NCBI GenBank assembly: GCA_009763385.1
Contig: CM019829.1
Coordinates: 38,791,705-38,855,704, forward strand
DNA: 64,000 bases
From: Coix lacryma-jobi var. lacryma-jobi
Lineage: Eukaryota > Streptophyta > Magnoliopsida > Poales > Poaceae
Direction: 5' to 3'
Positions 9,770 through 21,335 of this stretch are shown in pieces. How positions within the stretch are numbered: position 1 is the first letter of the stretch; each line of letters starts with the position of its first letter. Position numbers and translations under genes: made by a program. The notes beneath the pieces are model-generated. The model saw only the letters and a list, made by a program, of their open reading frames with translations. It was not told the DNA's origin and did not search any database.

Positions 9770-11726
9770 ATGCCCACGACCCTTGGAAGAGGGTGGATGA
9801 TCCCTAGGATCACAGCGAGGCACCACAAAGCGATAGCAAGCCAAGAGTCAAAAGCACCGGCACAAGTTCAAACCTTGGAAACCGAGTCCCCAACGTAGAT
9901 TGAAGGCTACGTCGGGGAATCCCCAAATACCGATGCTAACAAGTAGCAAAGATACCTAGAGAGGTTCCTAGGTGAACTAAGAAGCCAATCGAGAGGTCCG
10001 AAAACCAAGCGAAGAAGTCGGGAGAGCAAACGCACAAAAACTCAACAAGCAGCCGACTCCCGGACTGTCCGCTAGTACAGTCCCAGACTGTCCGGCTCAA
10101 CGGCAGACTGTCTGCGGGGGGATGGCGGACTGTCCGCCGGCCAAATCCCCGAAACAGCACTGTTGCTGCAAGTCCCCTGGACGTTCCCGAACTGTCCGCG
10201 AACTCCAACGGCGGACTGTCCGCCGGTCAACCAAAAGCCAAACGGCCGAAGAACAGAGCCACTGGTCCGGCTCGTCCCTGATGCACGGACTGTCTGCACC
10301 CTGGGTGGCGGACTGTCCGCCAACATCCAGTGAGGGCGAATTTGGTCGCCTCTCACACGAATCCTCCCAAATTCAAATCAAATCACAATCCCACGTTCCC
10401 AAACTTGGAGAAGATGATCACGAGGTAGTTGGAAGACTATCCCCAAGAAATCATCCGCTCAAATCAACTCAATCACCAGGAAATCGAAAGGGAAGGTGTA
10501 TGAACGAAAAAACACCACGAAAACGAAATCAACCCGATCTACTTGTTCGTGAGGAGTTAGATGAATTCCTTCAGTGGAAATGATCTCCTCACTATAAAGA
10601 ACAAGTTGATTCAAGTGGAATTCAAAAAGATGCAGTAGGGAGGGAGATCGAGTGACGGGAAAAACGCGGAGAAATGAAGAACGCGAAGAACACGAACCAA
10701 AACGCGAATCAACACATCGATCTGCAACCGTGTGGCTACCACATGCTACAATAGTGAGATTACGGTCTCACTTCCTCAAAATCTCCAGTACATAGAGGTA
10801 TGGTTCTCTGCGGATCTCTGTTGCTACAGCAGGGGATTGGGAGAGCAGGAAAACATAGAAGGCAAAGAGCAAATGGCTGAGATAGAATGGGAGGAGGGTG
10901 TCTCCCTCTACTTATCCTAATTCTAATTCCTACTCTACCCCTCACTAATTATAGAGCGAACCAGCTAAACCCTAGGGTTATTCTGGACCAACTCGAAGAT
11001 GCTGGTGATCCGACGGCCACGCTCGCACAACTGGTAGCGTTGCCTCGATGCAACCTCACCGATTGCCGCCACGTGCCGCCACCGCTCCGCTTGTCCTTTT
11101 TCCGGACTTCGCCCCCGGTTTTGAGGCCCAAACCGGGAAACTAGCCTTCACGACCAACCCCCGGTTTTGAGGCCCAAACCGGGAAACCAGCCGTCCATCG
11201 CCTGAGTTTTGTGGCCTAAACTCAGAAACCCGCAGCGCCCAGGTTTTGAGGCCCAAACCTGGAAACTATCCTCAGCCCGAGTTTTGTGGCCCAAACTCGG
11301 AAACCATCAGCGCCCAGGTTTTGAGGCCCAAACCTAGAAACCGTCCACTCGGTGGTTTTTCTGTGGCTCAACCACCAAACCGAGCCGTAGAGGAGATGCA
11401 CCGCCCGTGCACCCCGTCCACCGACACGTGTCCCCAGGTCCTCCACCCAAGCAACACCGTGCCTGCAAGTCTTCGCTCATCGCTGTCCCAGGCTACCAGC
11501 CACCACAGCTGATCCTCGGGCCACCGGTCCCTCAGTCCAAGCCTCACGTCCGCCCTTCGCCACTCTCGGTCCATCGGCACGGGACGTGTCTACTTGACCT
11601 TCACCTTGCCTTTGATCATTGTATCCGTGCTCGACACCTGCACAACACAAGCCAAAGAACATGCGCATTATCCCAGTTGACAATCACTCATCACTCAGAG
11701 ACTCGGCATACACCCATGTATCCGCA
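9770..11726 (-). repeat. Element C 3' LTR, second segment
   Basis: This continues the LTR from 3207 after element D; 9770-9774 is the duplicated atgcc. It matches 24142-26108 and ends TATCCGCA. It contains a cluster of cggactgtccgc-like palindromes (10070-10320) and the hairpin array at 11114-11376. Frames open on both strands here have no recognisable domain. Confidence 0.93.
11114..11376. repeat. Seven-hairpin array in the element C 3' LTR
   Basis: Seven short inverted repeats lie 15-45 bp apart at 11114, 11160, 11202, 11239, 11277, 11314 and 11351. Six have an 8-bp stem and an 8-base loop TGAGGCCC or TGTGGCCC/T. Stem pairs are CCCGGTTT/AAACCGGG (twice), CTGAGTTT/AAACTCAG, CCAGGTTT/AAACCTGG (twice, one with a single mismatch) and CCGAGTTT/AAACTCGG. 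The seventh is GGTGGTT/AACCACC with a longer loop. Changes in one arm are matched in the other. Function is unknown. Confidence 0.9.
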
Positions 11727-11741
11727 ATCTCCCCCTTGATG
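11727..11741 (-). other. Element C polypurine tract
   Basis: On the minus strand this reads CATCAAGGGGGAGAT, immediately before the 3' LTR start TGCGGATA. The same tract precedes the element B 3' LTR at 34574-34588. Confidence 0.85.
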
Positions 11742-13358
11742 AGTGCATTGTCAACTACCAACACAAATCATAATGGAATAGAGGAAGGAAGGAGGCAGGA
11801 GAGAGAACTCGACCAAATGACCCAAAAGCATATCAAATCCAAAGAAGGTCAAGTGGAAAGATCAAAACAACTTGGTTCCCAAAGACATGGGCAACGGCTC
11901 GACGCAACCAAGCAAAGCAAAGCTAGCCCTCAAGAAGAGGTAGAACAGGCTCAACACTGCTAGCGAGAAAGCTCGATACCAATTGAAGAATCAACTGAAA
12001 TTCAAGCAAAATAGAGCTAGCCCTCAAGAAGAGGCAGAACGGGCTCAACACCGCTAGCGAGGAAGATTGATACCAACTGAAGAAAGCTAGAAATCAGCTG
12101 AAGAGCATAAAAGCAAAGGTGCTAGTCCCTCAAGAAAGAGGCAAAGGCTCAACACAACTAGCTACCAAAAATGCTCCGAACCAACTGTTACGAGCTCGAA
12201 AACGCAGCAGTGAGCAAAACTCCCCCTCGAATGGTACACACAACTAGGAAATTTCCCCCTTAGTTCAACTCGGAAAGCTCCCCCTTAGTTGAACATAGAA
12301 GGCACTCATGATTTGTCAATATTTTCTCCCCCTTAGTTGAAAATGCACCATCAAGCAAAACTCCTCCTTCCAAAATGCATATGAGTCAATCATGCAAGTT
12401 AGTAGCTTCAGGAGTATAGTCGATAGAATATGAAGATGCTCGACAAAGTGCTGATCCGATGACTCATTAAATGCACAAAATGCTGGCAAAGGCTCAAACT
12501 GATCACCAAATACGAAATATGAACATGTGAGCAAAATGAGCAGTTTTTAGCCAAAAAGGTATTCACCATCAAAATAGCACCAAACATGTATAGACAGGAA
12601 CTCAAACAAGTGCTAAACATGTATACAAGGTGAACTACCCCTAGCACAGTTCAACCATCATGCTATAGAATGAAACATAGACTTGTGTATCCAAATTTTA
12701 TCGGAGTTGCAGCGGTTAAATTACACAAGTTTAAATTTCAGCATGTGATTGCGAGAGGTTGAAAGCTTGTCATTGCCTAACTTTTCAACAGTGCGAAGCC
12801 TATGCAGAAGCAATCAGAAGCTTAAAGCAGCAGTTTCGGTCATACACTACACAGCTGAAGTTTAACTCAAAGTGCAATGAGAAACAGTCTCGAAACTGTG
12901 ATGTGCTGACAAGCAAACCCATCTCGATCTTTTCAGTTCACTTAACTTGGTTCAATTTTATCTCAAAATATGAACATACCAAGCAAGTGAATGACTTAGA
13001 ACTAGAGACATAGCAACCTAGCATATATGAAAAGCACGAGTGAATTCTACACATCCTACACATGCTAGTTGCATATCTCAATGGTGAACAGTTTCAAATT
13101 TTATGTTCATTAAGCAGGTTCACCATTCAAAAATAGCTCTGCTCACAACATGCATTAGTGATCAGAAAGAGCATAAGCTACAAGCATCATTATAAAACAT
13201 CAGAGCAAATACTATACAGAGCGTAGCCACATTCTAAAGATTATATTCATGAAGCTCTGAATGTAAATATGCAAGATGAAATGCAAAGATGCATGAAGAA
13301 ACCAAAAGAAAAACACAAAGTCAGTTTATATTACACGAGTCAAAATGTTTCCCCCCAT
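11742..13358 (-). other. Element C 3' untranslated region with tandem repeats
   Basis: About 1.6 kb lie between the RNase H stop and the polypurine tract. Between about 11926 and 12200 there are three diverged tandem units with the core gctagccctcaagaagagg. Each is followed by a copy of the LTR/primer-binding-site junction: 11971-11988, 12065-12082 and 12173-12187. The rest is AT-rich with several aactccccctt runs. No coding motif is seen. The same layout, in opposite orientation, is in element B at 32962-34573. Confidence 0.8.
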
Positions 13359-15036
13359 CTAAAAGGGGAAACACACACCAAGCTCACCTCTCAACCTAGC
13401 AAAAGTTGATTGGTCCAAAGGCTTGGTGAAAATATCAGCCAACTGATGATGAGTATCGACATGGCGAAGGTCGATATCACCCTTCTCATAGTGGTCTCGT
13501 AGAAAGTGAAAGCGCACATCAATGTGTTTGGTCTTAGAGTGCAGCACGGGGTTCTTAGCAACGCTAATAGCACTCGTGCTATCACAAAGAAACGGAACTC
13601 GAGAAAAGCTCAGACCAAAATCACGCAAAGTGGCCATCATCCAAAGCAACTGGGAACAACAACTTGCCGCAGCAACATACTCAGCCTCCGTGGTAGACTG
13701 GGCGACACTAGACTGCTTGCGAGAAGACCACGATACAAGAGAAGAACCAATAAACTGACAAGTCCCAGAAGTGGACTTGCGGTCAATACGGCAACCAGCA
13801 AAATCGGCATCAGAGTAACCGCAAAGGGAGAGGGTGGAGGAAGCAGAATACCAAATCCCAAATTCTGGAGTGAAGCATAAGTACCTCATAATGCACTTGA
13901 CCGCCTGACGGTGAGAAGTGCGCGGCGACGACTGAAATCGCGCGCACAAACACACCGCGAACTGAATGTCTGGGCGTGTCGCCGTCAGGTACAGCAGCGA
14001 CCCGATCATACTTCGGTACTCCTTCTGGTCCACAGCTTCTCCATCCACATCTGCATCCAGGGCCGCCGTGGTCGGCATGGGTGTTGGAAGAGGCTTGGCC
14101 TCACCCATGTCGAACTTTTTCAGAATGTCCTTAGTGTACTTGCCCTGGTGCACGAACGTCCCCTCTCGGGATTGCTTGATTTGCAACCTGAGGAAAAACG
14201 TCAACTCGCCCACATGCTCATCTCAAACTCCCTGCTCATAGTGTCTGCAAACTTGGCAACCAAACCGTGAGAAGAACCACCGAAAATGATATCATCCACG
14301 TAAATCTGGACCAAGAGAGTATCATTGCCTTGCTTGAGGAGAAAGAGTGTTTTATCCACACATCCCAATTTAAAACCCTTAGCAAGCAAAAAGGTTTTCA
14401 ATCTATCATACCATGTTCTAGGGGCTTGTTTCAAACCATACAAAGCTTTGTGAAGTTTAAAAACATGGTTTGGAAACTTGGAATTTTCGAAACCGGGGGG
14501 TTGTCTCACATACACTTCCTCTTCTATGTAGCCGTTTAAGAAGACACTCTTGACATCCATTTGAAAAAGTTTAAACCCTTTGGATGGAGCAAAAGCCAAG
14601 AGTATCCTAATTGCTTCCAAACGAGCTACAAGAGCAAAAGTCTCCTCCTAGTCTATCCCCTCCTTCTGACTATACCCCTGGGCTACTAGTCTGGCCTTGT
14701 TTCTCACAAAATGGCCATCCTCTCCTTGTTTGTTTTTGAAACCCCATTTTGTCCCAATAGGATGACACTCAGGAGGAGGAGGAACAACAACCCAAACCCG
14801 ATTTCTTTCAAAGTTTTCTAACTCCTCATGCATGGCATTGACCCAATCTGGATCAGATAAAGCGTGTCCAACATCTCGGGGTTCAAAATTAGCAACAAAT
14901 GCAGAATGAGCAAAGTGAGAGATTTGTTGTGACCTTGACCGAGTGACGCGTTCGCCGATGCTACCGATCATCTATTGAGGTGGGTGTTGGCACTGGATAT
15001 GTCGTGGCGCCTCCCGAGCTGATGTAGCCTCCCCCT
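13359..15036 (-). pseudogene. Element C pol, 3' part: reverse transcriptase and RNase H
   Basis: On the minus strand the frame first covers the linker and start of a Copia reverse transcriptase (14971-14648), with the WVNAMHEELENFERN and FKNKQGEDG segments. It is broken by a stop near 14645 where a Tyr codon is expected. It continues through the catalytic IYVDDIIFGG region (near 14290). A 1-bp deletion near 14212, relative to element B, shifts the frame. The remaining 284 codons (14213-13359) are open and include the RNase H domain with QSTTEAEY (near 13700) and the C-terminal HQLADIFTKPL signature. Element E interrupts the gene at 15036. Confidence 0.93.
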
Positions 15037-18000
15037 TGTCACACCCCAAAATTTCCATTTGGGATGTGAATAGAAAACACTTAATAAAATATATGATTTT
15101 GTATTTTTTTCTAAAACTTTCCCAACCTTTATTTAGTTGTTGACAATTTATATACTAGAAAATGTGAGTTTCCAAAACATTTTAAGAATCCAATCTAATG
15201 GTTTGTTGCATATCATGCCTTTGCATAGTTTTTATGTATGAAAAATGAATTTAAAGTTTTCAAATGTGCCTTAGGGTTTAAATCAAAGCAAATCTCTCTT
15301 TATCTTTGACCAAGTTTCCTTGACACCAAAACCATGATGAAATCCTTGGAAACCATACACTTTGATTCTTGTTCCAAAAACCTTGATTGATCTTCAAACT
15401 TCATCTTGTCAAACACCCAAACTTCTGCTCTCTGAAATCCCAACTAGCCATATCCTAACTTGCTATTTTATCCTTTCTTTTTCATCATTGTATTTGAGCT
15501 CCTAATACTTTTTGATTGAGTCTTCTCCAAAGCCCAAAATCTATGCTAGATGACCAATCATTGTACATCTTCTCTCTCACATAATTCAACCATCGCTTTG
15601 TTTGGGTCAAGTCAATGCATGTCTTGCACCCAAGTTAATCTCAACTTCAACTTTCTCTTCTTTTCTCACCTTGGGCAACATCTACATGGTCTCTTTTCCC
15701 TCCACCTTTTCTCCTCTTGATCAAAGTCAAACTTGTTTTCAATCCATCCTTGAAATCTATATGACCATGGTCCCACCTTTTTGATACCCTAAGTTCTCGG
15801 GAAACCCTAATCGCCTCTCCGAGAATTTAGCGGGTCGAGCCCAACTTTTTCCTTCCATATTATCTTCCCTTGGGACAAATCCAAAGCTTATCTAAAATGG
15901 TAAACCATCCTCTCCATATCTCCTTTTGCTAATGGGTCAACCTAACGCCTTTCATCCTCCGATATCGCTCCGGGCCGAATCCAGTCCAAACCTTGCCTTA
16001 GCTCTCGCCATCGGTCGAAGCCCAACCATCCTCCTCTCTTATGTGGTCAAAAATAAAGTCCAACCAGCCCTCTATCTCTCCCTCACCCCTATCCCACGTC
16101 ACCCCCTTGAAGCCTCTCCATATTGCACGAAAAATATCCACCAAGCAAGAAAATATCAACCAATGACCCTTTGCCTTCCCACCACTTGGTCTCCCCTTCA
16201 TTCCCCTTCAAATACACCTCCCCCTCAGCCCCCTCACGCCTCCCCCTTCTTCTCCACGTCAAGAACAGAGGTGAGGTGCCCCTGCAGCTCCTCCTCCTTC
16301 CCCATGGCTGCCCCAATCAACCACAACAAGAGAAGGACGCCCGGTTGCACTACATCGTCGTCACCGGCCATCGCCATGTGTATCCTCACTCCATCACACC
16401 ATCACCCATGGTGAGAACACTCCAACATCTCTCTCATACTAATTTCATGTTCCTCTAAGCAAATCATGTACTTTGGATGACATATGGTTGATCCCCGGCA
16501 AAAATTACCCATGATATGTGTGGCTGTCCTTGCGGCCAGCCATGCTGCTGTTGAGGAATTTGGCGTTCCTCGCTGTTTTGTTGATCCAATCACAAAACCC
16601 TTTGGTGGAATTGTAGATAGCATCCTTGAACACGCCTCTGCAAAATGGTTTGACCATAGGTGTTGAGAAACTAGAGATATAATCATCTCCATGCCCGCTG
16701 TTCCTGCTGTTAGGTCAGTTTGCAGCTCTGAGTTGTTTTGGCGTTCCCCGCTAATCCACTGTCCCAATCACCATGCCCTTTAACATACATGTTTATTATA
16801 TCCCTGCACATGATCCCACAAGTTGTCTTGGCCATGCAATCCATAATGGCCGAGATATAGAAGTCCCAAGTGTCTACTACCCCTGCTGTCCATACAGCAC
16901 TGACCCTGTTTTTGGCAACAACGTTCCCGTTGATCCATTGAACCCCTTGGTGAATCCTTTGGCAAGAACATCTTTTATGTAGTTGCACATGACTCTGCCA
17001 AGTTTCATGGCCATTTGATCAAATATGAAAGAGATATCATCATTTTTGTGTTGGCTGTCCCTGTTGCCCGCAGCAATGCTGATGCCGGTTGGCATACGCG
17101 TTCCCGATGATCTGCAACTCCGGTGGTCAAGCCCTTTTACCACATTGTGTATCATAAACCTAAACATATCCCTGCAAGTTGGCTTAGCCATATGAACTAT
17201 GAAACTTGAGTTATAAGCATCACCATATCGCTGCTCCTGCTATGCCGACAATCTCACAATGCCTTCTTGCAATCTTGTTTCCCCGCTTAACCGATGGTCA
17301 AAACATCGTGCCCCTTCACCAAAACATGTTCCATACAGTACCTAGAAACCCCACAAAATGGATCACCATTTGTCTTTGTCATACTATGCAAGAAATCATC
17401 AAATCCACCGTTGTCTGCCATCGAGTATGCTCAACCGATGCACTGATCGTCATAATCATGTTTCCCTTGACCTAGCTCCACTTTAGTGCATTCGCTGATC
17501 ATGACATGTTCCCAAGCAACCTATACACATATCCAAAATCCCACTCATATATCAATAAGTAATAATTAGAACATGAGTTCTTTGTGCAACCTCTCCATCC
17601 GCCTTAAATCCATGGTTGTCGTACACTTGTCAAGTTCTAGTTATCCCACCACCACCACCACCATAATCTTTGTTATGTAATGTCCTGTAAATGAGGAAGA
17701 ATCTTGTTGTCAAAGCCATAACATATAATCCATGGACCCTTCATGTCTTCCAATGATGCCTATTCGCATACAACCTACTCTGTCAAATTCGTTCTATCCT
17801 AAGTACATATCCGATTGTCCTACCCCTATTCGTGCAACATGACCCCATGTGTTGCACACATGTCCCCTACATCTTTTGGTAATCAAAGACATAGTCCCAC
17901 AAGAATACACCCGATTGTCCAATTGTCCTAACCCTTTCATGTTATACCTTTCCAGCACGAGCAAGTGATAACCAAATACACTCGTCCTATTCAAGTCATG

Positions 18001-19843
18001 CTATATCAACTCTCGACATCCACACTATCACCACAATGTCATAGCTATCTCATCTATCAACCTCGACATATCACTCTAGCTCAGTCATGCGACATCATAA
18101 CTTCAATGGTTAGATATCAAGATATCGTGTCACGTGATGTATATCAATTCAATCTCATTGTCCTATATATGCAATCTATTCTAGTCTATCAACCCATCCC
18201 TATTGTACTCCATGATATATGTCATGCTCTCCCAAGCCAACCCCTATGTTTATGTTAGAACCTAACTCACATCCATCTGTTTCATTCTAAAGAATATGTC
18301 TATTCTAGTCCAAACTCCACCTTGCTCATCTGAATCCAATCCTTTCCACCGATACCTTGTAATTCTCACATCTTTTAATCGTCGTTGTTGTTGTGCTTAG
18401 TTTTTGCGCTTGCACGATCATAGAATGACCCGTACGCTTTCAAAACCTTTATAGCTTATTTATTTGTAATGTTTGGTGTACTGTTTTTAGGGTCATCTTC
18501 AGGTGTTTGCGCCAGTTTGTTGCTATCGGTAGAAGAAGCTATGTGAGGACGATCTGGAAGGAAAGTTGGACAAGTTTAAGCAAGCTTTTGAAGGCAAGTA
18601 TAACCTACGGTTTCCTTGTTACCTATTAAATGCAAGACCCAGTAATCATTATGCATGTGTCAAATATGATGAACCATAGGACCATACTAGTTTCCTTGAA
18701 CTGTATACCTTGTACCTATGGGAGGGTTTTTGCATAATATGACTAGAAATGCTACGCGCTATATAAATGCTAATTGTTTAATACTGATTTATGATTATGG
18801 AACAAATGTTAAAAGAGGCTTTTTAACCACATTTAGGGCACTGGAGCATGTTGTTCGCTCAGTGACCCACCCCAGGGACTATCTTTTAAAGCGACCACCC
18901 AGGAGATCACGTGCAACCTTGGGTATTATATGGCTCTGATCTTAGTTGCGTAACTAGACTTTCTCTAGCTTGTAGTTACTGAAAGGCGCTAGAGGGGGGA
19001 ACTGGGTTAAAGAATGGCTTCCTTGCCTGTCAAGATGTGTACTGGTCGGCTGTCAGGTGTGCCATCTTGAAGGGGGCCTCCATTCGCCTGGAAGCCGAAA
19101 CCTTGCGGCTACTACTAGTTTGGGTAGTTAGTGAAAGGCTACGTAGTGAAACCCTGCCGTACTTCCATAGAGGAGGTAACGTGGGCCTTGCAAACTCCGT
19201 CATATGGGAATCACGACCTAAGGTGAAAGTGTACCACCTCTGCAGACTGTAAACCTGATATATCAGCCGTGCTCATGGATACTAGTGGCTCGAATCCTTT
19301 TTAAGTGGTTCATGGTGGGGTATTGTTGGTGGTTTGTGGCTTACCTCTTTTTAACATAATGGATATCTCTTATCATGGGACAACAGGGTTCATACATTTA
19401 GTAATGTAAGATTAATATAAAATATGACCAACTTAAAATGCTAACCGCAGTTAACCGAGTCAAACCTTTGAGCTTTGCATCCCCGTAGTTGTACTTGCTG
19501 AGCATGGTGAGCTGACGCTTGCTTTACAATCAATGAACAAAAATCCCGGATGGGTACCAGATGGTGGTTGAAGTGAAGAGTTCTCTCTGAGGAGTTCCAA
19601 GAGTACTAGGCGAGTGTTCCCCAGTCAACCGTCCCTGTGGAGTATGGAGTCCCGAAGAATGAAGATTACGAATAGTTTTCATTGTGCTTTGTTATATATG
19701 TAAGTCTTAAAGTAAATAAGTTTTGCTATGTAATAAAGCATTGTTCTTGATATTCTTCATATTTGTTGCTATATGTGTCATGTGGACATCCTGGGCACAC
19801 ATATAGTTAGCGCTTGGTATTCTTAGGAAAACCAGGTGCGACA
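15037..19843. mobile_element. Element E, 4.8-kb solo-LTR candidate
   Basis: The unit starts TGTCACACCCC and ends GGTGCGACA, so the ends form an imperfect inverted repeat. It is flanked by the 5-bp duplication cccct (15032-15036 and 19844-19848). I find no second LTR copy inside, no protease, reverse transcriptase or integrase motif, and no long open frame. The simplest reading is a solo LTR left by recombination between the LTRs of a large element; some grass Gypsy families (Del/Tekay type) have LTRs of several kb with similar TGTCACACC ends. A non-coding large retrotransposon derivative is the alternative. Orientation is not determined. Confidence 0.75.
16480..17520. repeat. Diverged tandem repeats inside element E
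   Basis: About five units, spaced roughly 180-220 bp, share a pattern of landmarks. These are ccctgca followed by a tggcttagccat-like block, then an ataagcatcacc-like block, then ctgctgtccctgctg, then gcgttcccgttgatcca. Clear examples begin near 16636, 16801, 16980 and 17165. Units are only about 60-70% similar by eye. Confidence 0.6.
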
Positions 19844-21330
19844 CCCCTCAACAGCAGCTAGTGCCTCCTCGGGTACAAAAGGTACCGCTCGAGGTGGCGG
19901 ATCCCTCGGCCCCCAAGTCGTCGAAGAAGAGGGATCGGGGCCGTGAGTCGTAGTAGAAGCCGCTCTTTGCGGGACAGCAGGTGGAGGAGGTGCTGGGTCA
20001 TCCTTTCCTTCAACACCCTCTTCCTCATCATCAAAAAGAGGCTCACGAACCTCATGATCACCTGCACGCTCAAAACGAGAAGAAGGACAAACCATGGTCT
20101 CGTCGAAGGTGACATCTGATGTCTCCATGACTCCGTTAGTGTCAAGATTAAGTACACGATATGCGCGAGTATGAGTGCCATAACCCTGCCTTTCTTAAGT
20201 ATGAAATAGTGGCAACCAAAGACTCTAAAATAACTCACCTTGGGCAGTTTTCCAAAACGCAACTCATAAGAAGTCTTTTTTAAGAAAGCTCGGAGAAAAA
20301 TGCGATTGGAAATGTAGCATGCAGTGCTCATAGCTTCGGCCCAATATCGCCTAGGAGTCCTATGCTCATCGAGCATCGTCCTGACCATCTCTACAAGGGT
20401 CCGATTCTTCCTCTCTACAACACCATTCTGAGGGGGTGTGTAGGGAGAAGAAAACTGATGCTCTAAATCCAAAGAGTTACAAAACTTCTCAAAATCTGAA
20501 TTCTTGAATTCAGAACCATTATCACTTCTAATAGCTCGCATCGAGTTCAAAGGGAACTCGTTCCGAAGACGCAAAATCAGATTGCGAGCAAAGGAGAAAG
20601 TCTCGGTCTTCTCAGCTAAAAAGAAGACCCAGGAATATCTCGAAAAGTCATCAACAACAACAAGCACATACCACTTCCCCCCAACCGAGCTCACCCGAGC
20701 CGGACCAACAAGGTCCATGTGCAAAAGCTCTCCAGGGCGCTTGGTCATGACCTGAGTCACTGAATGGTGGGGAGCGGCAACCATCTTCCCATGTCTACAA
20801 GAATGGCAAATAAGATCCTTCTCCATGGATAACTTGGGCAATCCTCGGATTAAGCCAAGTGAGCTAAGTCTTGCAAGCAAGTCGAAGCTCAGGTGACCGA
20901 GTCTCCTATGCCACTTCCAAAGATCAGAGGAGGAAGGTCCAGCCAAAAGACAACGAGAAACTCCAAACGACTCCGAGAAATCCGCACGAAAGACTTTCCC
21001 AAAGGGCGAAATCACACAAACAAGATTGCCCTGAGGATCCAAAATACGACTGAGATTCGGCTTAAAACGAATCTCATAGTCGTCATCAAAGAGTTGCGAA
21101 ATAGAAAGAAGGTTAAAATGCAAGTTAGAAACAAGAGCAACATCGCGCAACACAAAGTGCTCATTAACTCGCACCGACCCACGAGACAACACTTTACCTT
21201 TACTATTGTCGCCGAAGGTGATAAACTCCTTTCCAGCGACCGGACTAAGACTGGAGAACCACTTGGTGTTTTCGGTCATGTGTCTCGAACACCCGGAATC
21301 CACCAACCAAATGTTCTCCAATCGTTTTAC
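19844..21330 (-). pseudogene. Element C pol, 5' part: protease and integrase
   Basis: On the minus strand the frame opens with the aspartic protease motif LVDSGCSRHM (near 21305). The pre-integrase zinc domain with HRRLGH and CHSC follows (about 20900-20800). The integrase core has Asp in HMDLVGP (near 20720), Asp in RSDNGS (near 20520) and Glu in VVERKN (near 20415). The frame is open to about 20185, where a deletion of about 43 nt relative to element B causes a frameshift. The next frame (20128-19849) carries an acidic and proline-rich linker before the break made by element E. The stop/start relation to gag is unusual and is described in the findings. Confidence 0.92.
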
Positions 21331-21335
21331 CTACA

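Noticed and set aside
11114..11376. Regularly spaced palindromes resembling a CRISPR array
   Set aside because: The setting is a plant LTR, the stems vary while the loops are constant, the spacers are short and similar, and no cas gene is present. It is treated as an LTR hairpin array.
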